Shown in pieces: positions 1 through 13,200 of a stretch of DNA of 64,000 bases. Position 1 is the stretch's first letter, and every line of letters starts with the position of its first letter. Below the pieces are notes generated by a model that saw nothing but the letters and a program-made list of their open reading frames with translations, made no database searches and was not told the DNA's origin. Made by a program: the position numbers and the translations under genes. Source of the stretch: Sphaerolaimus hirsutus (taxonomy: Eukaryota > Nematoda > Chromadorea > Monhysterida > Sphaerolaimidae); contig OZ038459.1 of NCBI GenBank assembly GCA_964036195.1, positions 11,095,206 to 11,159,205 of the forward strand, read 5' to 3'.

Positions 1-824
1 GTGAAGTCAAATATACGTGAACTTAGCATCTACCGTATATTCTTGAATAAGACCCCTCCCTTGAATAACATCCCCCATTGAATAACTCCCCTGTCTTGTG
101 TAACTCCCCTCTCTTGAATAACACTCCCCTCTGGTTATTTTATATGTTTATCCACAATGTGTAAATATTTGAATGATCTGATGCTGATGAATACGAATTT
201 TAAAATGGATACCTTGCTTTTGTTGTTGTTGAACTGTTAAATCGATTAAGTACCGTATTTCCTCGAAATACCCCCCCCCCTTGAATTAACCCCCCCCCCC
301 CACCTCGAAATACCCCCAGGCGTTTTTGAGCTGGGGCGAAAATACCCCCCCCTCGAAATACCCCCAGTTTGCAATGAGGTAAATCATGTATGCAATGTAC
401 ATGATGTATTTATTGGGGCCGAATCGCATCGCAGCTATACATAGAGAAGTCTGTATGGCTATATCTACGTTTAAATTTTCTAATATGTCCTCTTTTGTGA
501 CATTTATTACCAGTTTTGGGTATGTAAAGACCATTCTTTACTACGAACTTACCGAAAATTTCTGGCGAAATAATAACCCCCCCCCCTCGAATGAGCCCCC
601 ACCCCCCTCAAAATTTCTACTCTGGAAAAATAAACCCCCTGGGGGTATTTCGAGGAAATACGGTACATGAGTTTACAGAACGCATTCATACAATGAATGA
701 AGTGAATGTTCTGAGTAAAAAAATAACTGCTCTCCTTGAATGACATCCTCCTAGAATAACTCCCCCTGCAAAACTGGTGACGAAATAATAACTCCCCTGG
801 GGTCTTCTTCGAGGAGTTACGGTA
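1..824. mobile_element. C-rich TACCG-family element, left end cut by window edge
   Basis: The first 130 bases carry repeated TTGAATAA units separated by C-runs. Matching units reappear at 720-824 and end in GGAGTTACGGTA. The two halves look like one inverted-repeat element split by a second element of the same superfamily (251-665). There is no coding capacity beyond chance frames. The true left end lies outside the window. Confidence 0.55.
251..665. mobile_element. TACCGTAT / ATACGGTA inverted-repeat element
   Basis: It starts TACCGTATTTCCTCGAAATA and ends with the exact reverse complement, TATTTCGAGGAAATACGGTA. Next to each end are long C-runs broken by CTCGAAATA or TTGAATTAA. The middle (about 380-560) is unique AT-rich sequence. 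The flanks read TA on both sides, which suggests a TA target site. No transposase is present, so this is a non-autonomous element. Confidence 0.75.
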
Positions 825-3590
825 TACTCGGCGATCTGCATTTCTGCATGCCCTCTTCTCTGCGGTATACAGCAGGATGTTGCAACGTTTCTTGTATGCT
901 TATCGCTGATTTATTTGCAAATGCTAAATACTTATCTCCCTATTCATAGGAAATGAATTCCCTTTCGTTTCTCCCACCATGTTTTTCTGTGTCCTGTCCC
1001 ATGGCTCAGCTTTCAATTTTCTGTTCGCGCATATTTAATCAGGCGTGAAACGAACCCTGGTGTGTTCGCACAAACGGCCGGGTGTAACTGATCGTGTGAG
1101 TGGTGGTGATCATGCACAAAATGCATGATACTTTTCCAATCGACCGGGCGTGAATTGGTTTTTTGAATCATGCGTTGATTCCAGTTATGGGGTCGTCGTG
1201 CCAGAAGGTAATCCAATGATCTTTCTGTGTGTTGCGCTTTGTTTCGTTTGTACGTCTGGCGTATCACTATGGATATTTTAATCTTTTTTGTTGTGCTCGC
1301 GGGTGTATGATATTTATCTTCAATCGGAGGTATAGCGCAAATCGTTAAGCCCGGTATCCAGCCGCATACTGAACTCTGTGAGAAATGATAAGCCTGATGA
1401 TCATCCGGGCATTTTATTTTGTAATTTATGCTTATTTCAGTTACTATGTATAAATTTATGTAAATAAATATCTACATGTGGTTAGGTACTTGTTCACCAA
1501 CACACACTTTATGTCCTCACACTTTCACGGTTGGATGGCTGAATGACCTTTGATAAGAATACATGAGAGCGACCTAATCGCAAACGACTGGTAATCTCGG
1601 TTTGCGGTGTGTTATTTTCTGGCCGCCGCGCGGCTGGCAAGAACGGCGGACGCCCGCGGCTGACCTTTGTGGCTCGCGCTGTCAGATTTTGGTCGTTGCC
1701 CGGTGTTGCGACGGAAATGGTGCCGGCGCGGTTCTGTTGACAAATGTGGGATTGTTTGCGTTGTTGCGTGTGGAGCCTTGCTTGAATTTTTTTGACGGAA
1801 GTAGGCTCGCGGGTTTTGTTTGGTTGAATGGCCCTACACTACTAGTTGACAGCTGTCATTTCCAAAGCTGATAGATATGTTTTAAACACATTCGAGTTTA
1901 CCGGGTGGCCCGTTATCGTCAAGCGCTGTCGATGGGGATCAAAAATGATTCATTTTGGTAAGCTCAAATGTGTTCAGAACATATTTATCAGCTTTAAAAG
2001 TTTCCGTTGTCAGCCAATGTGTGTAGGCACTATAAATCGTTATATGGGTGTCACTTGTGAATGGTTAGTGTTAGAACATTACCATCCATCATGTTTTATT
2101 ATACCGCACCTGATGCTGCCCGCTGATGCGCTCTGCCGTTATCTACCTGTCAATAGTGAAATTTCAACCAGCCGTTCACCACACCGGTGCTGCTTCACAG
2201 GATTCATTTCAATTTGAATTGCGCCAATAGTCTTTTGCGCGGCCCCACAATTGTGCGCGACACTGCGCCACTGTTTGGAGGCCGGTCCCGTTGTGTTGCG
2301 TCTGTTACCGAGCGTCTTGACCTTGGCGCCGATGAGCCAAACGGCCCCTCCCAATATATTGGCTATGTCATGCACACACCGGTGGTAATTGGAAATTTTG
2401 AAGTGATTCTTTATTTTCGAATTTTTTTGGTCTTAATGAGTAATTGTGAAGATAGCTCATGTCTATTTCCCCACTTTTAACGGCAGTGGGGGAGTTTAAC
2501 GTTTAAGTTTAGATTCAAACACTCTGAGAAGATGCCATCGAAAATGCAGAAAATATTGTTGAGCAACATTTTTAAATTAGATTCAAATCGTCCAGGTCCA
2601 GTCCGTCAATTCGACCAGTATTTGCACACAAAATTTTTTTTCAATATTTTTATTAAATTCTCCAAAAAATTTGCCACCGTTTTGAGCACATGCGCGCGCG
2701 CCATGTGCATCAGGTGAGCCACGCATGACAGAGACACCGCTGCAACTGCAGCCGCTGAACATTGCGCCGCCGCTAACGGGCGCTTTTGCGTTCGAAAATG
2801 ACTATTTTGGTAGACAGCACATCGAATTTTTTCCCTTATTTTCAAGGTCGGCCGATGCAAATTGACTTTCACTTGCGCGCGCCGCAGGTGGCGCAGGAAT
2901 ATCTTAGGTAATTGTCGGCCGTTACCGGAGTCATTGACTGTCCCATTATACTCTATTGGGCCCGAAAATTCATTTCTTATGCAGTCTTTCAGGGCCATTT
3001 TTTGGTGTTTTGCGTCGGTTTTGCTTGTCGAATTCAAATTCGGCTGGATTGTTTCTAGAATGTTGTCTCAATCACTCTTATCTGTTTGTGGTTTTTCTCA
3101 GTTATTTTCGCATTTTCAGTGCTTATGCTTCAGAAGATTACGTGGAGGCTTTCTGATCGCTTTTGACACTTTCAAACAGATTTCACCGTGAGGTATACAG
3201 ATATATAAATATTCTATTTAAAATATTTAAAATGTTAATGTCGCTCAATAGTAATAACCATGAAGTGCACAATCCAATCACTTTGAATCCCATGAAGTTT
3301 TCCGTTCCAAAACCACCCGCTGCGACGAGTCTTTCTTTGACAGACGCATTTCAATTTGCAATTTCTGGACTCAAATCACAACGAGTGTATGATTCGATTT
3401 TCTTGCCGTAGAGACAAAGAACTAATGCGTGGAACTCACTTTTGTCTCAACATTACAGCGGGTGATCGAAATTCGATTCCAGTCACCTACCCTACCGTAA
3501 TCCAATCATTAGACTTCAGACTTCAGTTTGAAAGTCGCAAGCTTGCCAGCGGACCACGACCAAAGAAATAACACGAACACTTTTAAAACT
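825..3590. other. No supported gene; unexplained unique DNA
   Basis: Parts are moderately GC-rich, notably 1,615-1,740, 2,220-2,350 and 2,690-2,960. Open frames of up to 143 codons occur on both strands. None shows a recognisable domain, consistent splice partners or the strong GC3 bias of the confirmed exons. The stretch could hold promoter or 5' untranslated exons of the membrane protease-like gene starting at 4,237, or a gene I do not recognise. Confidence 0.4.
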
Positions 3591-3595
3591 CTTAA

Positions 3596-4004
3596 GCGGC
3601 GTTTACACGGTTTCCTGTGCCGACAAAAAAATCAAGTGATAAAGTTCCATAATTCCGGAATAAAGTTCCATATCTGCAAGAAAAATCATTGACGGATACT
3701 TACTAGTTAAGTTTACACACATGCCAATTTGCAGATAATTTGCGCTTGTCGTTCAAGGCTTATGACCATTTGAAAACAAATTTCAGTTGTCGGTTCGGTT
3801 TCAAAACGAAAACCGAACCGACAACTGAAATTTGTTTTTACGTCTTGAACGACATGCACGAATTATCTGTTAATTGGCATGCGTGTACACTCAACTAGTA
3901 CGTATATATACCTTCTTTGTTTTGCCGATATGAAACTTTATTCTGGAATTATGAAACTTTTTCTCTTCAGTTTTTGTCGGCACAGAACTCAGTGTAAACG
4001 CCGC
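3596..4004. mobile_element. TTAA-flanked foldback element (piggyBac or Kolobok type)
   Basis: The ends are inverted copies, GCGGCGTTTACAC and its complement near GTGTAAACGCCGC. They are flanked on both sides by TTAA (3,592-3,595 and 4,005-4,008). A second inverted repeat near the centre reads CAGTTGTCGGTTCGG and then its complement. There is no coding capacity. A TTAA target duplication is characteristic of piggyBac and Kolobok elements; which one cannot be settled from a non-coding copy. Confidence 0.75.
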
Positions 4005-4070
4005 TTAAAGTGTCTGCAGTTAGCGTTCATCAGCGGCACGCACACTGGTGCCAATCCCAGACCCTGTAAA

Positions 4071-4200
4071 ATGCCCTGTAAAAAGTCAAATGTCATGCAA
4101 AGTGTCAAAAGTCATGCAAAATGGCAAACGTACATTTGCCATTTTACCGGGCATTTTACATGACTTTTCACACTTTGCATGACATTTGACATTTTACAGG
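4071..4200. mobile_element. TGTAAAATGTCA inverted-repeat MITE
   Basis: It begins CCCTGTAAAATGCC and ends TGACATTTTACAGG, with internal repeats of TGTCATGCAAA and their complements. Related copies lie at 15,398-15,580, 15,612-15,772, 24,415-24,598 and 29,101-29,185. It ends just before the first coding exon of the membrane protease homologue. Confidence 0.65.
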
Positions 4201-4236
4201 TCATTTTACGGTGTCCGTGACTGCCCCCTGGTCGCC

Positions 4237-7200
4237 ATGCTACCCAGCACCGCTTCCGACTGCAACTGGGACAGCGGCGGGGAATTGATCAACTCTAAAC
4301 CGAAAACCACATCAAACCTAGAGCGGCGGCGGGCGCTCGGCCGCAAATCGTGCAATGCAGTCGCGCCGCTGGGCCGCGGCCTCGTGGAGGGGGACTGCGC
4401 CGCGCTGCGCCGGTCGTCGGTGGCCACCGACAGCACGACTAGCTCGCCGCCCGCCTCGCCGTACTACGTCAACATGGTCGGTTTGGTGCGCGGGCGGGTT
4501 TTTAGTGCCTTGACACTTTCGCCTCTTTTTGATGTAACCAAGTTTGGTTTTGTGATGGGATTTTTGAAGTGCTCCATTGGTGAGTCAGACCCGCGTGCGC
4601 AACTTTTCCAAGTTTGAAATGATTTCATGTGGCCTTGGTGTTTGTCGAGCGGCAACGTAAAAGTGCGCTATTCGGTTGTTGGCGATGTAAAAATCGCGCA
4701 ACGCAGTAAATACGCGGTGGTGGCGACAAGTGCATGAACGCGGCGCAGCACAAAATTCCACACTTCACACTTTAATCCTGTCAAAATCGAATCCCATCAA
4801 AAAAATCGTGTCTACCCTCACAACCGGCACATTGCAGCCATCTCCCGCATTGGTGGATATTCCCTCCGTGGCGGCGGCACTGTACGACAACTTGGTACGC
4901 GGCAGCGGCCGCGCCGACGACCGCCACTGTACTTGCTGCCGCGGTGAGCACACTGGGCACGTGTATGCTAATATGCCGCATGGAAGTCAGTGCGCTAATT
5001 GCCAGCGTGAGAGAGGTCAAAGCAGCCGAGTGGATGGCGACACAGCGACGGGAATGTGTCAGTGTGGTGGTGAGCCTGCTGCTTCGAGTGAAACTGGGTG
5101 GGTTTTACGTGTTTTGTCGTCACCTTACCTGTATGCTATCCGTATTTGGGTTTAGCTCGTAATCAAGTCGAGTCATGAAAGATGATGCCATATTTACATT
5201 GAATGTCTTGATTGAGCTTTGCAAAGGAGTACCCAAAAACGCCCGAAGATTTTTTATAACATTGTTGACTCACAGTTGCAAAAAAAAGTACCGATGTACT
5301 TTTACACTAAAGATATTTATACTCAAGTACCGCGTCAATATATTTATGTTTCCTACCAAAAAAGTATCTGATCTTTGAGTGCAGTTTTTGAAAGTATCTG
5401 AGTTCAGAAAACGTACTTTAAATGTGGATTCACTATGCAACAAAAAACAGAACTTACCGTATTTTGGAAGCTATAAAAACGTTGAGGAACGTTCCTTGTA
5501 TATTTCTAACCAAAAAATGCCAAAATATGGTAGTGTAGAAAACGTTTAAAAATACTCTTTTTTACATTCTACTTGTAAAAAAATAGTGTTACGTTTTTTA
5601 CCAATTATTTACTAACCTTTATTTAGTAAATTATTATAGTGACAGCTACCGTATTACCTCGAATTATCCCCCCTCGAATTACCCCCCCTCGAATTAACCC
5701 CCCCTCCTCAAAATGGGCTGGGGAAATAATACCCCCCTCGAAATACCCCCCCTTCGGAATGATGTACCTCATGTAAACGTTTTACGTAATAAATACGCCA
5801 TGTATGCAATGTACATGTGTATGTTACTGCTAATTTGCATTGCAGCTACACATAGACTTGTTTGTGTAGCTATCTACGTTTTTATGTCCAAATATACCCC
5901 GTTTGGACACATTTATTACCTGTTTTGGGTACGCAAATGCTTACATTTTTACTACGATCCCTACGAAAGTTTCTGACGAAATAATAATAAAAAACCTCGA
6001 AGAAACCCCCCTCGAATTAACCCCCCTCACATTTTGCTGGCGAAATAATAAACCCCCGTGGGGGTATTTCGAGGTAATACGGTAAAAAGTTATCTACAGA
6101 ATAAAAAAGTTGTTCTCACCATAGCATAACATTTTGCAGCAGTCGCGTCTACGAAAACATCGACCCACCGAACCATCATCACTACGCTGTGCCTACAGTG
6201 CCGGAAAATCACAGATTATTCAAATTACGCTGCCTGCAGTCATCCAAAAAGCGTTTCAGAACGGCTTGTCTGATTTACTGCGGTATAGTGCTGGTAGGAC
6301 TATTGCTGATCATACTTGTTGGCTTGAATTGTGAGTTGTTTCTTTTTTTAGATTGTGCCTAGTCACACCAGTTTGCACCGTGACTTTGGTGAAAACTGAA
6401 TGGCGACATATCGCCATTCAGTGTACAATTGATGTATGATATATGTGTTTAAGTTTTCAAATTTAAACTTCCATGAATTTAAATTCAAATTTTAATTAAA
6501 TAAGGTAAATCATTGAACCAAGTTTATTCATTTGAATAAAATTTCAGTTTTCGCCAAAGTCATAAACGCGCAGTAAGCGATAGTGTGCGCAGCGCCATTT
6601 CAAACCTTTGGGAACTCAAACTCATCACACATAATTCCACGCAGCTATACATCCGCTGTTGCGAAATCAACCAGCTGATGACATTCAACGACAAAAGTTA
6701 TTGATGTATGAAGATGACAGACAGTCTGCCGGTTCAAATGCACTGCGGCGGGCGAAAAACAGAAATGAAGTCCCGTTGGGCAACTTTTTGTGGGTAAATG
6801 AGCCAGATGGAAGCGAGTATGAAGACAGAACTGAACTCTCCAAAGGGGATGACTTGTATGGATTGGACAATAATTTGCTGCCTAAAATTGAGCCAAACAT
6901 GCAATCATCGACAGAAGCAGCTTCAATCACTACTGAGCAAACTACGACAAGGTTTCCCGCATTGTCAGCCAGTACACAGAGGGAGAATATTGACAACACA
7001 TATGATGTCATAATCAAACCATCGTTAACGAATCCTGTGGAGTCCTCCACACCTATTTATGACATCCTACTTTTTCAAACTGAATCGTCTATTGTTCCAC
7101 CGGAATGCGGCGCAAGTAAGTCGTTGCATGGTTTCTTTGACAAACTCAAAAGTTTTCCGGTCACGTTTTTCTATTTTTTTCATGCTTTAATTTGCAGCAT

Positions 7201-10200
7201 TGATAGTTTTAGTTAAATATTTAATTCTTAGTATTATACTTTAAATTGGAAGTAAAATGTATACGATACAACTAAAACGTAAATTCGATCGCTTTCCACC
7301 GCTATCTTCCCACCTATGCCGGGTGTTTTGTGATTTCAACAACAAGCGCACAGTCCAAACCTATCCACTCACATTGAACATCCACCTTCACCCCTCGCAG
7401 ACCAATTCTGGTGCACGGCGGGCGGGGTGTCGCGGGTGCGCTGCCTGTACGCCTGGGAGCGGTGCGACGGGGTGCGCGACTGCAGCGACGCGTCCGACGA
7501 GCTGTTCTGCGTCGAGCAGCGGTGCAACGGCAACTTCATGTGCGACGACAGGACCTGCGTTGGCTTGGATAAAGTTTGCGATGGTGTGACACAGTGTGCT
7601 GATGGGTCTGATGAGTGGAGCAGTTTGTGTGGTGGGTTTTTGATTGAAGTTGGTGTTTAGGCATGAAGTTGAAGTCTTCTTCTAGAAGTATTGAAGTTGT
7701 TCTTGAGGGCATCGCCCTGTGGCCGGTCCCTCACTGTTTCTACCGACATGTCATTCAAGTAACTTGGTGTCAGACAAAACTTATCATGGGTTATTTAAAA
7801 TGTCAAGATCGCGGTGAATAAATACCTTTGAAATGCTTTACCGGGCGTCTTACATTTTGCGTGACGCATGGCAAGTTTTGTTTGACATTACTTTCTACAG
7901 GTTGCGAATTTTTCAGAATCCTTGTTAAGTTTCACTGTTAAGGTCCAGTGGACAACCATTTAAGAAAAAATCTAATTATCATTTTCCAATCAAAGAAAGT
8001 CTAAATAATCGCCATTGAATTGCAGATTCGTTCCAGTGCCAGCCATACGAGTACCAGTGCGCCAGCGGCTACTGCATCCCAGCGGAGTGGCGCTGCGACG
8101 GCGAGGCAGACTGCCTTGGCAACGAGGATGAACTTCAATGCAGTCGGTTATGGTACTCCCCTTCATTGTGCCCACACACACTAGTTGACATTGACACCAA
8201 ATGTCAACTGGTTCCGACCCCGATTGAAAGCTTGCTGACGAGCCAACGAACGACATTTCAAATGCAAGCTTGGAATTCGGAACGGTACCAGTTGTCATTT
8301 GGTGTCGATGTTAAAATAACTAGTGTGTATTTTTTCAAATATGAGATGATATAAAAAGCTTATATTTTTTATATTTTCTCCAGGTTTCTCCAGAGATATT
8401 GAATTTGCTTGAATAATTTCGCTTTGAATAATTCCCCCTGACGAATAATTCCCCTGTAAGACGAATGAGGAAACCCCCCCCCCCCCGAGAATAATTCCCC
8501 CTTTGAAGAATCGCCCTTGAATAAATTCCCCTTTGAATAATACCCCCTTTGAATAATACCCCCTTGAATAATTGCCTCTTGAATAATTCCCCCTTGAATA
8601 ATTACCCCTTCAATAATGCTCCCGTCAAGAATTTCCCCTTCAATAATTTTTCCTTGAACTATTCCCCCTTGAATAATTCCCCCTTAAATAACCCCCACTT
8701 TTAACGCATGTGATCAATTTGTTACGTTCAATTTGAACAAAAATGACATGTCATTGTGTTAAAAAAAACGAATTTGTAGAATGAGTTTATATAAACATGC
8801 TTGAAAACTTTGATGAAAATATAATTCCCCCTTAAATAACTCCCCCTCTAAATGGTTCCCCCAAAAAAGTCTGTCGAAAAAATAATGCCCCTAATTATTT
8901 AATTGTATGCTGTGAAAATCACCCATTTTTGTAACGCTAGTCACGATTGGCTCTTATTTTAGGAAATTGCTACCCATATGATGGAGTAAAGTTAGCCCGT
9001 CATGTTTTGCCGGAATACAAACGCTAAGCATGTTTAAACCTGTTACGCTTATGTAAATAAATAATATTCACACTCTTGTGAAAACATGGAGTCCTAGACT
9101 TCTGGTTTTTGCAACAAAAGACTTTTTTTGCTTTGTGAACTAAAGCTCTGAAATGGACTAGGTTTCACTGAGACATGATGTCTATCTAAAACTGTGACTG
9201 AGTAAGTTTGTTATTATGCCCCAAATAAATACTAAGGCAAAATACTCACTTTTACGTATTCTGTGAGAAAAAATACCCACTTTTGCGTTTCCCAGGAAAA
9301 AATTCATTTTACTCACCTTTTTCGCAGTGAAAAAGTCAAAAAATATCACATTACGTTTTCTGTACCCAGCTGTGAGTAAATAAAATATACTTCAGGACTT
9401 TTAACAACTCTGTATTTGACTGGCAAAAAAAATTCCGCCTTCACAATTTCATTCAATTTCAAAATTCTACTTGCACGCAGAACAATCGCACGAGTGCACC
9501 GAGCACCAATTCTATTGCAACGAAGGCTGGTGCATTCCGTCACAGTGGCACTGCAATGGGATCCCAGACTGCTTGGACGGCTCAGATGAATGGGATTGCA
9601 GCAGTCAATTCTGTACAACTGACACCATTGGTGTCAGCTGGCAGTGTGCCAGCGGACAGACCTGCGTTCTGTTGGCACAGCGCTGTGATGGAAAATCGGA
9701 TTGCGCTGATGGCAGCGATGAGGCTAACTGTGGTTGGTAATTGCCATGATTTCTGCCACGGGAACATTGGCTTTTTAGAAAACGACGTTATATGGATTTA
9801 TGTTTATTTCAGTGAAAATTACCCCCACTGGTGTGCTTCTTGTTGAGGCAAAATCTGACGTGTGGCTGCCAGTTTGCTCTGCTGGTTGGACTCATGCCAA
9901 AAGTGATGTGGCATGCACCATACTTGGATACAGGTGCGTTTGGAACGTTAAATGTCCATTTTTTGTTCATCGTTATCTATTGACGCCTTTCTACTTTTTC
10001 AGTAATGCCGTACTAACAGAATCCACACTGTCCCATGAGATCGAAGTGCTTGACGCTGGACACACCTCAATCTTTACATCTGGAGGGACACAACTCAATT
10101 TTTCAGTGTGGCGAAAATTGTTCGTTTCACTTTGTGATTCATCGTCCGTAACGATATTCCAAGTGAAAATGAGCGCGAATTTTTTTTATCATTATTTTAC

Positions 10201-13200
10201 CTACCGTATTTCTTTGAACAACCTCCCTTGAATGATTCCCCTTTGGAATAATTCCCTCTGCAGGGTGAGTGGAAATAATTCTTGAATAATTGAATTTCTT
10301 GAGATTTCTTGGGACACCCCTCGAATAATTCTCCCGTAAGGCATATGATAAATTTGTTATGTCCTATTGGAACAAAAATGGCATGTTATTGTGTTGATGA
10401 AGCGTATTTTGTGGATGAGTTGATGTACCATTGAAAATTTACGAAAACATAATTCCTCCCTTGAATAATCCCCCTCAAATTGTCCCCCCTGTCAAAAAAA
10501 GTCTGACGAAAAAATAATTCTCCAGGGGAATTACTCGAGCAAATACGGTATCTTCTTACGGGAATTCGTAATGGAATATTAGCATCACCGCTCATGCTGG
10601 CGCCCTTGAATAACATTAAAGACTGTTATTGACAGCCACCTAGTTCCGGGCTGAATGCTTTCTGACGGTAATCCATCACAAACCACAACACCCACTCTCA
10701 GATTGGCATCCGAATGTCCAACACGATCTGTGATAAAAGTTCACTGTCAACCATTCAGTGAGTGCATTTGAATATGATTTTCACTTCGAATCAAAAACAC
10801 GACTCATTCCAATGCAAATTTCCACACTTCAACAGCTTGTGGCATGTGGCATGTAAACAGATACGCGAATCCTCCTTTACATCAATACACCCGCTCCAAA
10901 CGGATCATAAATGGGCACGCGTCCGGACAGCACCAGTGGCCAGCTGTGGCAGTTCTGTACCACACTGAGAAACATTGGACATGCACAGCTGCCATATTGG
11001 CTCCAAATTGGCTACTGACCAGTGCCAGGTTGGGCGTAAATAGGTTTACTATATTTCTTCTATTGGAATGTCATACCTCCAATAGAAGAGCACCTCTAAT
11101 ATTACGTGATGTTTTGGCACTATTCTTCACCCACAAAAAATATAATGACAGTCTCCAATTGAACGGCACCTCCAATAGAAGTAGAAGTTCAGAAGTATAA
11201 TTCAGGGGGTGTTTTCAGATATAGTCTTGTTGAAATTGATGCTCGAATATAACTCTGCTCATGTTTCATTAAAAGATTAGGTATAGTCGGCAGACATGAT
11301 ATTACACAGGTTTGGTCCACTTATGTTTCGCTTCGCTGAGCGTCAATGAAATTCAACATCTTACTGAACAGCGAAGTGCGATACATCTTAAATACGGTAG
11401 AAAAACGGTGCACAGTGGGTCGTGAATATGTCAATATGTATAGTCGACAGACACATCATTCTACAAAATTGGAAAGTTCTCCCACCCTTCAATGTACCTA
11501 AATATACTTATTTAATATTTTACCTGAATTTATCTTTTAATTTGTTCTTGTAGAGCGAACGAGAAGGGAATTTAGTAAAAAAGAAAATTTAAAGATAGTA
11601 AGAAGGAAAATAAAAATGTGCTGTTCTTTACGCACTCGTTTACTCTAATTTTTGTGCCCATAGGTGCTGCAAATTTTTGATTATACGTTTACCTACGTTT
11701 AATCTAATTCATATTTAGAAAAGTTACACGCTATCGATTCATTTTGACGAAAACTTGTTACGTTCAAAATTTTGAATTCAGAAAACGTTCCCGCTTTGTA
11801 TTTATTCAGATCCAGACGACGCTTGGATGGCATCATGCCAAAAAACTCAACTACACTTTGACGGGGGTTTGAATTGTGCGGGCACAATTGAATAGTTTCA
11901 TTCCGTATATGCGTAAGCACGAGTCACCAAAACAGAGTTCTACGGGTTGGATACAGCGTGCATGATATGACATCATGCAACTCATTGTATAGTATCATGT
12001 CTGCCGAGTATACCTATGTCAAATGAATAATGTGTAAAAACTAATGGTGAAAAAAATAGAACAACAGCGTTCAATAGAACGGCACCTCCAATAAAACGGC
12101 AGGTAAAGAAAGTTGATGAAGAAAAAAGATTGGCGCTTTTCTATTAGAAGAAATACGGTAGTAAATATTTTGGTGCTTGCTTTTGAAAAGGTGACTTCTG
12201 ATCACTGATGTATGTAACCCGCAGGTGCCTGTGGCGTACTGACCGTGGCACGGACAAATGGCTCGTTCTGGCTGGCCATTCTGGCCCACCCACATTTTCA
12301 TCGCAGAAGGACCAACTGATAAACGTGCACAAACGTAAAATCGAGCAAATCATTCTGCATCCAAACAGTAAACTGAGACACGGCATTATTCCCGACTTTG
12401 ATGTGGCAGTGGTTCGATTGCAAGAGGCCTTACCGCTAGATTCTGGTCCGGATATGAATGGCAAATTTGGTGAAATAGGTGCATTTGTAAGTGCAGTCTG
12501 CCTTCCTCCAGTGACAATTGGTCAACCTGAAGAAATTTATGGTGGACCGTGTTTTACTGCTGGCTGGGGATACACATCGCCTGGCGGTTTGTTTTGTATA
12601 TCTCTCCTTGATCACACAAAAAAGTATTTCATAATTTGCCTTGTGCAGGCTACATAATCAACACAAAACTGCACCACATCCCCATGCACATTGTGCCCAT
12701 GACCAGCTGCAACGGTTCCGAGCACTACAATGGTCATCTTAGCCAGGGTATGCTCTGCGCCCAGAATAACCCCAATGACAACGCTGGCCCTTGCTTTGTG
12801 AGTCTATATACGACAGACGCATCCATGATTACCATCCATATAGTTGTTAAAACGTATTTACTTTACTCGATAAATGCGTACACTCGAGTACTGAGTAAAT
12901 ACGTTTACGTTTTCTCCCAAAAAGAGTTCCTGTACTCGCTTTTTCGTATACATTTTGAAAGTACTCGAGTACAGAACGTATTTCAGATAGCCGGTTTTAT
13001 ACATTTTTTGATGCCATCGAAGGGAAAAAGGGCGAGAATACCTATGCTAAAAATACGAAATTGTCAAAAATGGGTATATATGCACATATATAGAAAAAAG
13101 TGCTTAAAATAAGGAAAAAGTTATGAAAATTAGTGATTTTGAGTGAAATTTGGGGTGACATTTCTCAAAAATACTCATGTTTACGTTTTCCAGGGGCAGA

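Noticed and set aside
2606-3191. Overlapping frames of 143 (minus) and 109 (plus) codons
   Set aside because: No domain, no bias toward GC-ending codons as in the confirmed exons, and both strands look equally open. I left the stretch as unexplained rather than calling a gene.
10120-10162. Longer version of the SRCR exon ending CAA|GTGAAA
   Set aside because: It reads well as protein, but leaves phase 0, which cannot join the next exon (10,702). Ending at 10,119 (AAAATT|GTTCGT) restores frame across the whole gene. The choice still needs cDNA.
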